A stretch of 64,000 nt of DNA. Origin: Mnemiopsis leidyi. Lineage: Eukaryota > Ctenophora > Tentaculata > Lobata > Bolinopsidae. The notes beneath the pieces are model-generated. The model saw only the letters and a program-made list of their open reading frames with translations. It ran no database searches and had not been told where the DNA came from. Each line of letters opens with the position of its first letter. The first letter of the stretch is position 1. A program made the position numbers and the translations under genes. Where the stretch lies: assembly GCA_000226015.1 (NCBI GenBank), contig JH152687.1, positions 149,115-213,114 on the forward strand. The letters run 5' to 3'. Positions 55,416-64,000 of the stretch are shown here, piece by piece.

Positions 55416-55902
55416 CGAGGTGAGGTCCAGCTAGCTCTCCTAAATACAACAAGGATAATTTGAGAGGGAGAGCGATTTTCAAATTACAAGTACAAAGAGA
55501 TTGCTCTTTAATTTAAGGCTTGCCCAACGAGGCTATTCGAGAATATCAAATTTAAGAAATTTAACAATTCTCGGAGACGAAGTGGAGAATTCATTTATAT
55601 TGCCTTTTACAATTGACATGAATATGTAACCAAGAATACACAAAAAACATCCAAAGAATTTATAATTTTAGAATTGCAATTAATAACTTACTAGTAGAAT
55701 AAGTACGGGACACAATTAAATTGTTCAGGTGATTTAACAAGGATACTTAAAAATCTAGATTTTAAATGAGATCGAATACATCTGATAAAATAATTATAGC
55801 AAACACCCTCATTATATACAAAATACTTGGCTACGAATTCCATTAAAAACAATCGTTAGGGACATGGAAATAACTTTGCCTCAAAAAACGAAATTAAGAA
55901 TT
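55416..55902. other. Intergenic, COX19 upstream flank
   Basis: AT-rich, no open frame or repeat of note. It should contain the COX19 promoter and the 3' UTR of the zinc-finger gene. Confidence 0.5.
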
Positions 55903-57039
55903 TCAAGTCTGAAAATCTACTAGGCCAGTAACAAGAGGTGTTATTTTTCTTTTTTTAGAAAGTTGTTGAGAGTTCTCCCCGAACGCGGAGCACGACTCTG
56001 AATTCTCATGAACCAACTCAACAAAGTCAGTATTAGACTGGTTGGTACAAGGCATGTGCATGGACAAGTCATCTTTGTCCCTAAAAAAGGTACAACAGTC
56101 TTTACACTCGAACCTAGGATAACAAGAATGAATATCCGTGAAGTGAGATATCATAATCTCCCGTGTTTCACACTGAGTCTCACACTCCCAACACTTGAAG
56201 GAGACTGCTTCCGACTTCTTGCGCGTCCAGGTCTGTTTGGGGTGGGTTTTGAGGTGTGCTACAAGATCATCATCCGTCTGAAAGTACTGATTGCAACCTT
56301 TTCTGGTGCAGATCAGAGTCAAATCCCAGGAATGAGCGGAGTTCATGTGGGAGGTGAAAGTTTCTAGAACGTCCGAAACAACCGGACAAAACTTGCAGAT
56401 CAAGAGGGATGTCGGGTCATTGCCGTGTACACGCTTGAAATGTTGCTTCAAATATATCGGGTCAAAGAAAGTCTTGATGCAGTACGGACACTTATTGTAC
56501 TCGATTGTTTTCTGATGAACCATCTTGACATGTTCCCTCAGTTCGGCTGTACACGTGAAGTACGACTTGCAATCAGGACAAACTTTCCTATCGTTACAAT
56601 TAAAAGTCGAGCTGTGTTTCTTGCTGAAGTGGATCTCCAGATCGTACTTGTGCATGTAACGTCGCTCACACAACGAACACATGTATTGTTTCTCTTGGAC
56701 ATGGACGGTCTTGATGTGCCTTCTAACTGTTGAGATCTCTTTGAAGGAGGCGTTACAGGTCGGGCAGGTCTTGTTTTTGGCGTCTTTGTGGACGTTTATT
56801 GTGTGTTGTCGGAGATCTTTCTTGGAGTTGAGGATGTCCGGGCAGATGTAACAGGGATATTCACCTTCTTGGTTTCTTACTTTTATCATTCTAGGAAGTT
56901 CATGAATAAGTAGAAGTATAATTAGCAGCTTTGTGATACGTTCAGAGAAACCTTCCGTAAAATTCATATTATTAAACATTGAACTTGCAAGTTCTGTGTT
57001 GCCTAGGTTCGATTCATTTACACAAATTAGATATAGCAT
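55903..57039 (-). CDS. C2H2 zinc-finger protein with about nine fingers
   Basis: Probable nuclear DNA-binding regulator. Successive C2H2 units include CYICPDILNSKKDLRQHTIN, CPTCNASFKEISTVRRHIKT, CSLCERRYMHKYDLEIHFSK, CPDCKSYFTCTAELREHVKM, CPYCIKTFFDPIYLKQHFKR, CKFCPVVSDVLETFTSHMNS, CNQYFQTDDDLVAHLKTH (variant), CWECETQCETREIMISHFTD and CKDCCTFFRDKDDLSMH. Linkers are not the TGEKP type. The tail ends with a basic KKRKITP. The first ~50 residues before MIKVRNQEGEYPC look like translated intron or UTR: an acceptor-like TTCCTAG precedes that Met near 56890, so the true start may be there or in an upstream exon. No close named relative recognised. Confidence 0.8.
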   Translation of the reverse strand: MLYLICVNESNLGNTELASSMFNNMNFTEGFSERITKLLIILLLIHELPRMIKVRNQEGEYPCYICPDILNSKKDLRQHTINVHKDAKNKTCPTCNASFKEISTVRRHIKTVHVQEKQYMCSLCERRYMHKYDLEIHFSKKHSSTFNCNDRKVCPDCKSYFTCTAELREHVKMVHQKTIEYNKCPYCIKTFFDPIYLKQHFKRVHGNDPTSLLICKFCPVVSDVLETFTSHMNSAHSWDLTLICTRKGCNQYFQTDDDLVAHLKTHPKQTWTRKKSEAVSFKCWECETQCETREIMISHFTDIHSCYPRFECKDCCTFFRDKDDLSMHMPCTNQSNTDFVELVHENSESCSAFGENSQQLSKKRKITPLVTGLVDFQT

Positions 57040-58485
57040 AGGTGCAGTAATGAGAGTAAATTGAAATCTTTTTGCAAATTCGTTAGAAAGAATATTAATC
57101 TATTCGAAAAGGAATAATTTTAGATATGGTCTTATATGATTGCGAGCAGCTTAGATCAATGATTCATATTCTTTCTGACGACCGTACATTTAAATATAAA
57201 TATTGTGAAATTCTCTGTTTAATGACAAACATGACTTACGCAACAAGATTATAATCAATGTTACAATTGACATATCTAAAGGAGGTAAATCCTAAAAAAA
57301 ACCTCAGCAAAAATCCATTGTGCAAATATTATTATATAATTCACAAGGAGCGATGGTCTAATTAAAATTGTAACTGTTCTCCTTAAAAAGCAAAAAGTAT
57401 GTCACAAGAATCTGAATCCACCGGACAGAAATTGTCAACAAATTTTGCAAGAAAAATCGACTTGAAACTTGTGTCTTGTACTGGAAAATTTAATTGCGAC
57501 TTAAAAACATTTATAATCAATGAAAATTATATTTCAATGACTTGTGTATTTGGAGACGCTTTGGTTAATAGAATTTTAGACTTTAATAAAACGAATTACG
57601 AAATTTAGCCTATGTAATTTAGGAAAGCCTCCGAAATTATTTTCGGACCTAGAATTATCTGACAAGGGACAATCCAAAACAATCGTTAATTGGTGATGGC
57701 TAAAATATCCCCTAATAATTGCCGACAATATTTGAACAAATATTTTTCTTCTATTTCCAATGCTCAAGTAACGTCACTATTTTCTCGCTTCTTTTTCTTT
57801 CTTTTGTGTCTTTTACCTGTAAAAGGAAAATTTAAAATCAATAGAAACCGGCTATTCCCGACGTCTTTAAATAGAACAAAAATTAGAAATTTCTACATCA
57901 AGGATGGTTCTGATCTTTAAAGGATACATTTCAGAGTTCACACTGAGGTGTCAGGCGCCCCATACTTTTTTACTGTTAAGTCAGTGTGTCAGGTCAAATG
58001 GTCAATAGGTTTTTAAAAGAAAATGGAAATTGTTGGTAAATCATAAACAGTTTTCGGATGTGTATTGCAAAGCTTAACTGGGATCCCACCAGGCAAGGAA
58101 TTTTCCAAGGAAAATTCATTCACAAAATCTTGGCCCCGGGTAGATGACCCCAATACCGACCAAGGCTGATTTTGAAACTAATACACAGGATATTGGATAG
58201 GTTTAATGAAACTGGGGTAAAATTAAAATGTAATAGTAACACAAACTGGCAAGAGCAATGGCCTTCATTATTTATTCTCATAATAATAACTTTGAGCAGT
58301 GTCAGCATTTATAGATAGCCAATTCTTTTCCTACGGCAAGTATTGTGTGTCACAATCTCAGGTAGGGATAGCTAGTTTGAATGATAAAGTCAAGCTAGTT
58401 GAGGTGTTATTCTTGTATTTTACTTTTACCGACTCTGTTTCTGTTCAATGTTCAACCTAGAACGTTGAAATTTGTACTGCAAGCC
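57040..58485. other. Intergenic; two short plus-strand frames of doubtful status
   Basis: Frames at 57399-57608 (69 aa) and 57690-57920 (76 aa) have no recognisable domain and AT-rich composition like the surroundings. I do not call them genes, though the first has a reasonable ATG context. No repeats of note. Confidence 0.4.
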
Positions 58486-59730
58486 TTAACCCTTTCGTGT
58501 ATTATCAAAAGCCTGTTTTGACACTTCTACTGACTTAAACTTACCCTCTCCATCCACCTGATCTTTTCTTTTCTTCTTTTTACGGTGACTAGAAGACAGT
58601 GTGTTTTTGAGATCACCCAACCTGCCTGGTTGCAATTTGAATCCTGATATTTGCTCATAGGATAAGGGCTGTAAATCTCTCTGCATTGATGGTGGTCTTC
58701 TTAGCAAGCCTGTTAGACCCTCAGCTTCGCTTAATGTTTTCACATTGATCTTCCCTGATTTTAGGATTGTTTCTAGGTTAACCATTGAAAAATCTGTCAT
58801 TTGCAACAGAAAACATTTTGAAATGATCAATAGATTACAACAGATACAATAAGGTCATTATAGAGCAGATGACATTTAACTGACCTTCAACTGATGTAAG
58901 AAAATCACTAAGGTTTTCCTTCATTTTTCCTTTGCAAAGTTTGTTGTAATCGGGCATGAGCCCAGTCTGGTTAAGGAGATCACCTTGAGCAGTAAGGTGA
59001 CCTTTGGGAAGCTCTGAAAGGAGTAAAACTTTGACATGAAAACTGTTTCATTTATGGTGAAATACATAGCTAATTAATAAGCATGGTGAAAGCTAACCAA
59101 AGTCAGTGAGTAATGCAAATTTATAGCTGAATTTGGATCATATTCTTTCTTAATATGGTATTTTTTAGAATCGATATTTATTTTTGTGGAGGAAAAATAA
59201 AATAAGTCACGAAATGCCAAGCTTGCCTCAGGCCAGAAGAGACACAGGGCTATTGTGTATGTATAACCACATCATACATACACAATAAGGCGATTGACCT
59301 TGAGATTACTGATGGAAGATGCAATTCAGAACATTGGATCCATTCTCACAGTTTCAAATCCCTCAAGAAGCACTTTTATCAAGAAATTTGATCAGGATTA
59401 TGTTTACTTACAGCTATTAATAACTTATGTTACTATTTTTGGCCAAAATTAGGCCATATTTTGGTCAAATTCTATTTACCGGGCCCCTCTATTAACTATT
59501 TACTGGGCATCAAACCTTTCCCCCGAGAAGCCCGGTAAATAAAGGGTTTACTGTATATAGCAGTATATATATTAAAATTGTTTAATTTGTGCACAAATTC
59601 TGTCTCATTATATTATTACATGAAAAAATAATATAAATTGAGGAATGGAGACAATACCTGCAGGTGCTGTGTGTAAATAAAAGGGTGAACAGTTCACTTT
59701 TTTCTCCTCTTGAACATGATTAGCATTCTT
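58486..59730 (-). CDS. MED19: MED19, Mediator head-module subunit
   Basis: Couples RNA polymerase II to activators. Exons seen: 59658 to about 59730 (EEKKVNCSPFYLHTAPAE), 58885-59013 (LPKGHLTAQGDLLNQTGLMP, DYNKLCKGKMKENLSDFL) and 58486-58793 (GLTGLLRRPPSMQRDLQPLS, SGFKLQPGRL, then basic HRKKKKRKD). The order SPFYL, then Asn-Lys-phi-Cys-x-Gly-Lys-phi-Lys-Glu, then a Pro-Pro segment, then G-F-x-L-x-P/T-G-x-L and a lysine-rich tail is the MED19 pattern. Phases agree at both junctions. The initiating exon is not identified: the first exon frame is closed by TGA upstream, so the start Met must be in another exon beyond about 59730. Confidence 0.85.
59252..59289. repeat. Hairpin with 14-bp perfect arms
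   Basis: TATTGTGTATGTAT, a nine-base loop, then ATACATACACAATA, in the MED19 intron. Preceded by GCCTCAGGCCAGAAGAGACA, which resembles a block at 41586-41612 (GCCTCTAGCCAGAAAAGACA), so both may belong to one dispersed repeat. Confidence 0.7.
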
Positions 59731-60399
59731 CACTTTTCCTTCCAGTGTTCAGCTTTTAATGCATTGGTAAACTATGAACATAAAGAGGTTAGGATCACAT
59801 GATTGGGGCAACAGATAAATAAAAAAACTTGAACAAATCATTATGATGACTAATTAATTTGGTTTAGACACATATTCGAAAGATCAAGTAATTCAAAGTT
59901 AAATCATTGTGCTCAAATTGTCATGCACATGTATGCATGCACACGTACGCACAGTGCAACCAAGCGCAACATATAATATTCTCATTGTTATATGTATATT
60001 TGCACGTCTGTCCGATTTTTCTTGACACCACTTTCTCTCTGGAAACAACAGTTTTTGAACTGTCTGAAAATGGCAAACGATTTCCAAGATATGTGTATTT
60101 CTTGATCCACTACTACAATTGAATTTACACAGTACTATAGCTCCAATTACTGTGCAGGTTCTTGGTGATGTGGGTACAGGAAATCCCCACCTTAAACCGG
60201 GTTTCCAGCTAGTACAAATAATTTGAGGCTAGGATGAAGTTCTGAGGGGGCTAGTTTAATGTGCTAGGACCAGGCCCCAAGCCCTGGCGGCCATCTGATC
60301 TGTTAGAGTCTCTTCTTCCAGTATTTTCTCCTTATCATGTTTTAAATAGCCTGAGTGTAGTATTTGACTATTAATGCTTAGACATTCAGAAAAAGTAGA

Positions 60400-60715
60400 A
60401 TTTCAGAAAAAGTAGAATTTTTATTTACAGCATTTTATCAAACAAATCATCAACATCTAAAACACCTTCTCCTCAACCGAAATTCTCTAAATGGCCTGGA
60501 CAGTGAAATGAAAAAAGTAACCGACCTGCTAGCCTCAGCAAAATTACCTGCCATGCCTCACAATAACGAAACTCTAAAATCAATAAGTACCAACATCACC
60601 AAGCTTCAAGAAGACCTTGGCAATCTCACCCATAGAGAATCTCCAGTCTCCCCACCCACCACAAACATCACAGACAAGCTCCCAACAGATCTTAATGCAA
60701 ACTTGACAAACTCAC
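60400..60715 (+). mobile_element. Possible retroelement-derived segment
   Basis: The plus frame 60508-60765 reads a charged, Ser/Thr/Asn-rich sequence (KLQEDLGNLTHRESPVSPPT) with no known domain. It runs straight into antisense LINE sequence at about 60716, where the coding-like character ends. It could be the 5' part of a LINE in inverted orientation or unrelated sequence. Confidence 0.25.
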
Positions 60716-60990
60716 TGATGATTTTAGTTCATCCGGAAAGAGGCCATCTATCATGCATTCATTGAAAAACTTGCTAAGAAACGGGGCAATGACTTGGCTA
60801 GACTTTTTGACTACGCGAATGGGGATAACACTTGATTTACCATTTTTAAGTTCGCCTATATTTTTGGTAACTTCATCAAAGTCACACTCTTTTAGAAATA
60901 TACTAGATGATTCGGATTTAGGGAGATAATCGGTAAATGAGGGAAATGAACTTATTCTTGAAAGTTATTTTACACAACTTTAAATAAAAG
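60716..60990 (-). mobile_element. LINE reverse transcriptase N-terminal (fingers) fragment
   Basis: The minus strand reads SSSIFLKECDFDEVTKNIGE, LKNGKSSVIPIRVVKKSS and APFLSKFFNECMIDGLFPDE, then LK. This is the conserved entry of non-LTR reverse transcriptases (I..L..GKS.G.D.IP...K...PL..LFN.C...G.FP..LK). Truncated at the left end, so a dead copy. Confidence 0.75.
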
Positions 60991-61079
60991 GTCATTGTGT
61001 ACCATTGCTGTCATCTTTAAGTACAAATTATGCATTTATGCTTTATCAATATGAAATTACTAAGATCTGGATGAGTTTT

Positions 61080-61440
61080 AACACTGCAAATAAAAACAAA
61101 CAAATAACCGCCCATCGCCCCGCTCAAGAGAATCTCCTCTTAGTGTTTGGGGGTAATGCAGACAGACTTGTGTCTGGCTAAAGGCTTACACACCCTCTAT
61201 TAGTGAGCCACTAAGCCTGGCTGTATTTCTCCTTCCATATCCTCTTGGGCTAAATTTGTTGCTAGTTAGCCAGCTGTTAGCAATGTACCACTCTTCACTA
61301 ACCCCTCAACCCAAAAGGTTGGTATCCCGCCTGAACGGATGTGGAGGTTCCCACTCTCACCGAAAGTGAGTGGCAAAGTCCTAGAGGGGCAGGCTCACAT
61401 TGTCTATACTTTAAGTTTCTTTTCAACTCATAACCCTCCT
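61080..61440. repeat. Moderately GC-rich unassigned segment, probable repeat
   Basis: Composition and lack of A+T runs differ from the flanks (for example GGTATCCCGCCTGAACGGAT and AGAGGGGCAGGCTCA). It lies between LINE sequence and the GC-rich repeat cluster. I find no second copy in this window and no gene. Confidence 0.3.
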
Positions 61441-61579
61441 GCAATGGATTTTTTCAATAAGCTTAATTGTATTTAACTCCTAAGAATCAGGGAATCATGG
61501 TGAACGTTCCAGGGATCAGATACTGTATGTCATAGCTTGTTCTTGCAGCCATCATCCTCAGATTTGTAGTATTGTTGTT

Positions 61580-62070
61580 GGTGGTTCACCCAGATGGCGT
61601 AGTGATGACGAGATAATATTCGTCTACCGTTCAGCTTTGAGCTGCGAGAGTCGAGTATCACCGCAACAAGCGTGGTGTCTACCTTTTTGTCTCCTTAGAC
61701 ATTGCATTGTTACTAATGTTTCAAACTCTAATTACCAATTCAACGGGCGATGCGCGTCTAGAATTTCTTCGCCAGGCCAGAAATGCGTGACAGCGCGTGA
61801 TGGCCGCGACAGTAGGTTATCACCCTACAAACCTGCTACCGCGAAGTGGCAGCCCCCGCGCGCGAAGCTGCCGCACCGTAAGGCAAAACCGCCCGCTGCT
61901 CCAAATTGAGACAGGTCGCCAGCTTGACGAGATGATATCCGTCTGCCAAGAGAGTTCACCTAACTAGGTGCTTACGCACGCTACGAGCGCGCTGCCTCTG
62001 GTGGCGACGCGCGCAAAAAGGCTTTGGTTAGAGCAACCAGGAGAGCAGCAAGCTGCGAGCCGGGTAACAC
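61580..62070. repeat. Second GC-rich repeat cluster, related to 40.1-40.9 kb
   Basis: GTTCAGCTTTGAGCTGCGAG followed by AGTCGAGTATCACCGCAACAA (61628-61670) copies 40681-40720. TTGACGAGATGATATCCGTC near 61924 copies the sequence near 40644. GCGCGCAAAAAGGCTTTGGTT and AGAGCAACC near 62010 copies 40470-40500. A SINE-like copy lies inside at 61739-61830. Confidence 0.75.
61739..61830 (+). repeat. SINE-like element copy, ~90 bp
   Basis: TTCAACGGGCGATGCGCGTC at the left, GTAGGTTATCACCCTACAA at the right. Nearly identical to the core at 39731-39820. No clear target-site duplication, perhaps because the flanks are themselves rearranged repeats. Confidence 0.8.
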
Positions 62071-62483
62071 CTCAATAATAATTTTGTCAACAAATGTCCG
62101 TCAAACAAACATTCTTCTGAAGAGGCTGTTAGTAGTAAAAGAAGGAGCTCGACGGACCCCATTTGTCCTGAATCAAGTGCAGAGGACTTAAAAGCCAGCC
62201 GACTTCTTTTTGTCAGTCAACCAGATGTTTATGTAGAGCATCGATCCAGTTTAAGGAAATTTGATCAAATTGACACACTCAGTTGATATCACTACATACT
62301 AGTAAAGCAACAGTTGAGCAACACGATACAAGCATTTATTCTACTGATCGTTTCACATAATGGGATTAAATTTTCGTTTTCTCTAGTGGTCCTGATGGAG
62401 CCTCAGGCTAGTGAGTGACTTTAAAATAGGTTACGTGAGATATGGCGTCCTACTTATATAGCTATGAGTCGATCAGTTTCTCT

Positions 62484-63263
62484 TTATGTTATCGTTGGCC
62501 GTATGTGTAAGTTTAATACTGTAGGTAAGTTTACAGAATCGCAAGAAGTACCACAACCTTGAGTATGATCAAACTTAACATCTTGTCCGTTGCTGTCAGT
62601 AATCACAAAAGATAAGTCGGTAAAAGAGTTTACAGAAAGCGGCTTGTAATCTGGGTTAACAAATTCGTAATAATTATATCCTTTAGTGGAATATAGTGGA
62701 ATACAGCACATTAATCTGGCAAACGAATTATTTATGATACTATGCTTGACGGTATCAGAATAGAGAAACCCACATTCTACAGTAGTTTTAAGAGGAAAGT
62801 CTTCAATTTCAATTTTATTGCCGCTGGAATTGTCAATATAACAACCAAAAATTTCAAACAATGGGCATTCATCAAATTTAAACTTTTCAGATCGAAATAA
62901 TTTAAGATAATTTCTTCCGTCTGGATTCGTACCAAAACTTGGTTCACCCAACTCCAATCTGTGTATTAAGTCCACTTCATCTTCTGTAACACCTTTATTG
63001 TATTCTAATATACTTTGAAAAGCCGCTCTCAAAACTTCACATGATCTGTCGTAAAACCCATGAGGAATGTTTAAATTCACTTTAAGATCGTCCTTTGTAA
63101 CACAAAAACTGTCGTTTTCTTCAGTGACATTATAAACCGGTGCATGAAACACACTCTTGACGCCAATTTCATATCCAGACGCCACATTTATGACACTATT
63201 AAAGTTAGAAGTAAATCTACTTGGCTTTGCCCCGCTTGTCACGACGATGAACTGATCTCCCAT
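62484..63263 (-). CDS. Putative minor capsid (penton-like) protein of a Polinton/adintovirus-like element
   Basis: 259-residue intact frame, no introns. The C-terminal pattern (a strand ending F-x-I-x-D-x-x-G-x-x-V/I-x-F, then a final beta strand ending LHIRP) resembles the penton-like single-jelly-roll protein encoded by Polintons and adintoviruses. The rest is beta-rich and has no cellular family I recognise. It overlaps the next upstream frame by 47 bp, the tight packing of a virus-like element. Assignment rests on pattern and context; a structure-based search is needed to be sure. Apparently unbroken within the window. Confidence 0.5.
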   Translation of the reverse strand: MGDQFIVVTSGAKPSRFTSNFNSVINVASGYEIGVKSVFHAPVYNVTEENDSFCVTKDDLKVNLNIPHGFYDRSCEVLRAAFQSILEYNKGVTEDEVDLIHRLELGEPSFGTNPDGRNYLKLFRSEKFKFDECPLFEIFGCYIDNSSGNKIEIEDFPLKTTVECGFLYSDTVKHSIINNSFARLMCCIPLYSTKGYNYYEFVNPDYKPLSVNSFTDLSFVITDSNGQDVKFDHTQGCGTSCDSVNLPTVLNLHIRPTIT

Positions 63264-63465
63264 TATGATGTTTAAGCGAAATAATAGATTTTGACGTCTG
63301 ATGTTGTTTATTTATAGTGTTCACTACCTCGGTGCTAGAGTTCTTCTTTTTTGACTTTATTCTTTTAACACGTTTTGATTTTCCTATATTCTTGACAAGA
63401 CGATCAGGAATATCAATAGATTTTTTCACCGTCGGTTCATTAGCTGAAACAAGCAAAAATCTCAT
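63217..63465 (-). CDS. Small basic protein of the Polinton-like element
   Basis: 82 residues, very rich in Lys/Arg/Ser (for example SKRVKRIKSKKK). Position between two other element genes, with overlap on one side and a 13-base gap on the other, suggests a core or DNA-condensing protein. No family recognised. Confidence 0.4.
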   Translation of the reverse strand: MRFLLVSANEPTVKKSIDIPDRLVKNIGKSKRVKRIKSKKKNSSTEVVNTINKQHQTSKSIISLKHHNGRSVHRRDKRGKAK

Positions 63466-63478
63466 AATAATACTGGAA

Positions 63479-63787
63479 TCAGGGGCAGTGCACCGTCTTC
63501 AAGATGGTCTGAAAGATTGACCCGCCTTTTTGAATCTGTGTATTTATAGTCTTGTGACTACCGTCAGCCAGAGATTTTATGAATTTTCGATGGGGTTTTA
63601 ATTTAATAACATGTTTAGTCTTTAACGGGATGGTTCCATTCAGAATGTAGCGAGATAGAACCTTGGCAGCTTTATGCATGGCAGGAGTATTATTTAGAAT
63701 AACAGGAAGGTTTTTCTTCTTCGTTTTAGCAAGCATTTTTAATGCGCCATGATGGGATTTAATGATCACGTGAATACGCTTGGGCAT
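63479..63787 (-). CDS. Small basic protein with conserved C-terminal GG segment, Polinton-associated type
   Basis: 102 residues: a helical N-terminal half (ALKMLAKTKKK, then a conserved-looking LNGTIPLKTK) and a basic repeat-like middle ending in QKGG plus a hydrophobic tail. The same layout (small basic protein, NxxxGxxPL, then basic helices, then Q-x-GG near the end) is common in proteins linked to Polinton/Maverick and adintovirus-like elements in animal genomes. Role possibly core or minor virion protein. Confidence 0.45.
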   Translation of the reverse strand: MPKRIHVIIKSHHGALKMLAKTKKKNLPVILNNTPAMHKAAKVLSRYILNGTIPLKTKHVIKLKPHRKFIKSLADGSHKTINTQIQKGGSIFQTILKTVHCP

Positions 63788-63957
63788 GTTTCAAAGTAAT
63801 CTGCTGTCACCAAAAGCTCCTCTGGTACCAGTGGGTGAAACGAAAGTAACACAAAATCGTAGGGCTTGACATATTTATAGGCCGCCTGCAGTAAATCTAG
63901 ACGAGGTCCTAATATCTGCCTTCCAAGGGTAGCAACTTGTGAAACATTTGTTTGTTT
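63766..63957 (-). CDS. Partial frame upstream in the Polinton-like element
   Basis: An open stretch of about 64 codons without an initiating Met (GRQILGPRLDLLQAAYKYVK) ending at 63766 and overlapping the next gene by 22 bp. A stop lies just upstream, so this is either the end of a gene broken by mutation or chance. It suggests that the element continues beyond the window. Confidence 0.3.
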   Translation of the reverse strand, partial: KQTNVSQVATLGRQILGPRLDLLQAAYKYVKPYDFVLLSFHPLVPEELLVTADYFETCPSVFT

Positions 63958-64000
63958 TCATAAGAATTATATATTGACTGGTATTAGAAATAAGTCAATA

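Overview
This is a eukaryotic, animal-type window (about 62-65% A+T by eye). Most genes are split by GT-AG introns whose exon phases I could check by hand. Gene content is metazoan: receptor guanylyl cyclase, Shaker-type K+ channel, RAD9, CHTF18, HDAC8, PHF14, BLOC1S5, MED19, PEX3, U2AF1, DDX56, FAD synthase, COX19. The mixture of a Shaker-type channel, CR1/jockey-like LINEs, a Penelope-like fragment and a Polinton-like viral fragment fits a non-bilaterian or other invertebrate (a cnidarian is my first guess). I cannot fix the phylum from the sequence alone.

Layout. 0.5-10.5 kb: one receptor guanylyl cyclase gene (minus strand) with a very long C-terminal tail. 11.2-17.5 kb: CHTF18 (minus, 15 exons). 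18.4-21.0 kb: a rearranged partial duplicate of the 5' half of CHTF18 that surrounds an intronless F-box gene. 21.8-24.3 kb: U2AF1. 24.8-26.1 kb: PEX3. 26.5-27.4 kb: BLOC1S5-like gene. 27.7-30.2 kb: HDAC8. 30.6-34.0 kb: intronless PHF14. 34.6-37.5 kb: DDX56. 38-42.7 kb: a transposon graveyard (Penelope-like fragment, two LINE fragments in opposite orientation, SINE-like copies, GC-rich repeats, a 446-base run of N). 45.4-52.5 kb: RAD9 (minus, 10 exons) with an intronless Shaker-type K+ channel on the plus strand inside one intron. 53.0-59.7 kb: FAD synthase domain gene, two twin-Cx9C genes (one is COX19), a C2H2 zinc-finger gene and MED19. 60.5-62.1 kb: LINE and GC-rich repeats. 62.5-64 kb: tightly packed, overlapping minus-strand ORFs resembling the capsid end of a Polinton/adintovirus-like element that runs off the window.

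Functional themes: genome maintenance (CHTF18 clamp loader, RAD9 checkpoint clamp), RNA and chromatin (U2AF1, DDX56, MED19, HDAC8, PHF14), organelle biogenesis (PEX3, BLOC1S5, COX19 and a second Cx9C protein) and signalling (guanylyl cyclase, K+ channel). Apart from the two nestings the genes look independently transcribed; I see no operon logic in the host genes.

The most striking pattern is that five separate minisatellites (units 10-55 bp) begin at, or within a few bases of, a 5' splice site: guanylyl cyclase intron 2, U2AF1 intron 2, PEX3 intron 2, HDAC8 intron 6 and the 5' end of the FAD synthase gene. In three of them every unit, or almost every unit, re-creates a splice donor. In the FAD synthase array each unit carries a donor, a branch-point-like motif and an acceptor. 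Three otherwise intact conserved genes (HDAC8, PHF14, DDX56) each show one single-base frameshift, which suggests assembly indels.
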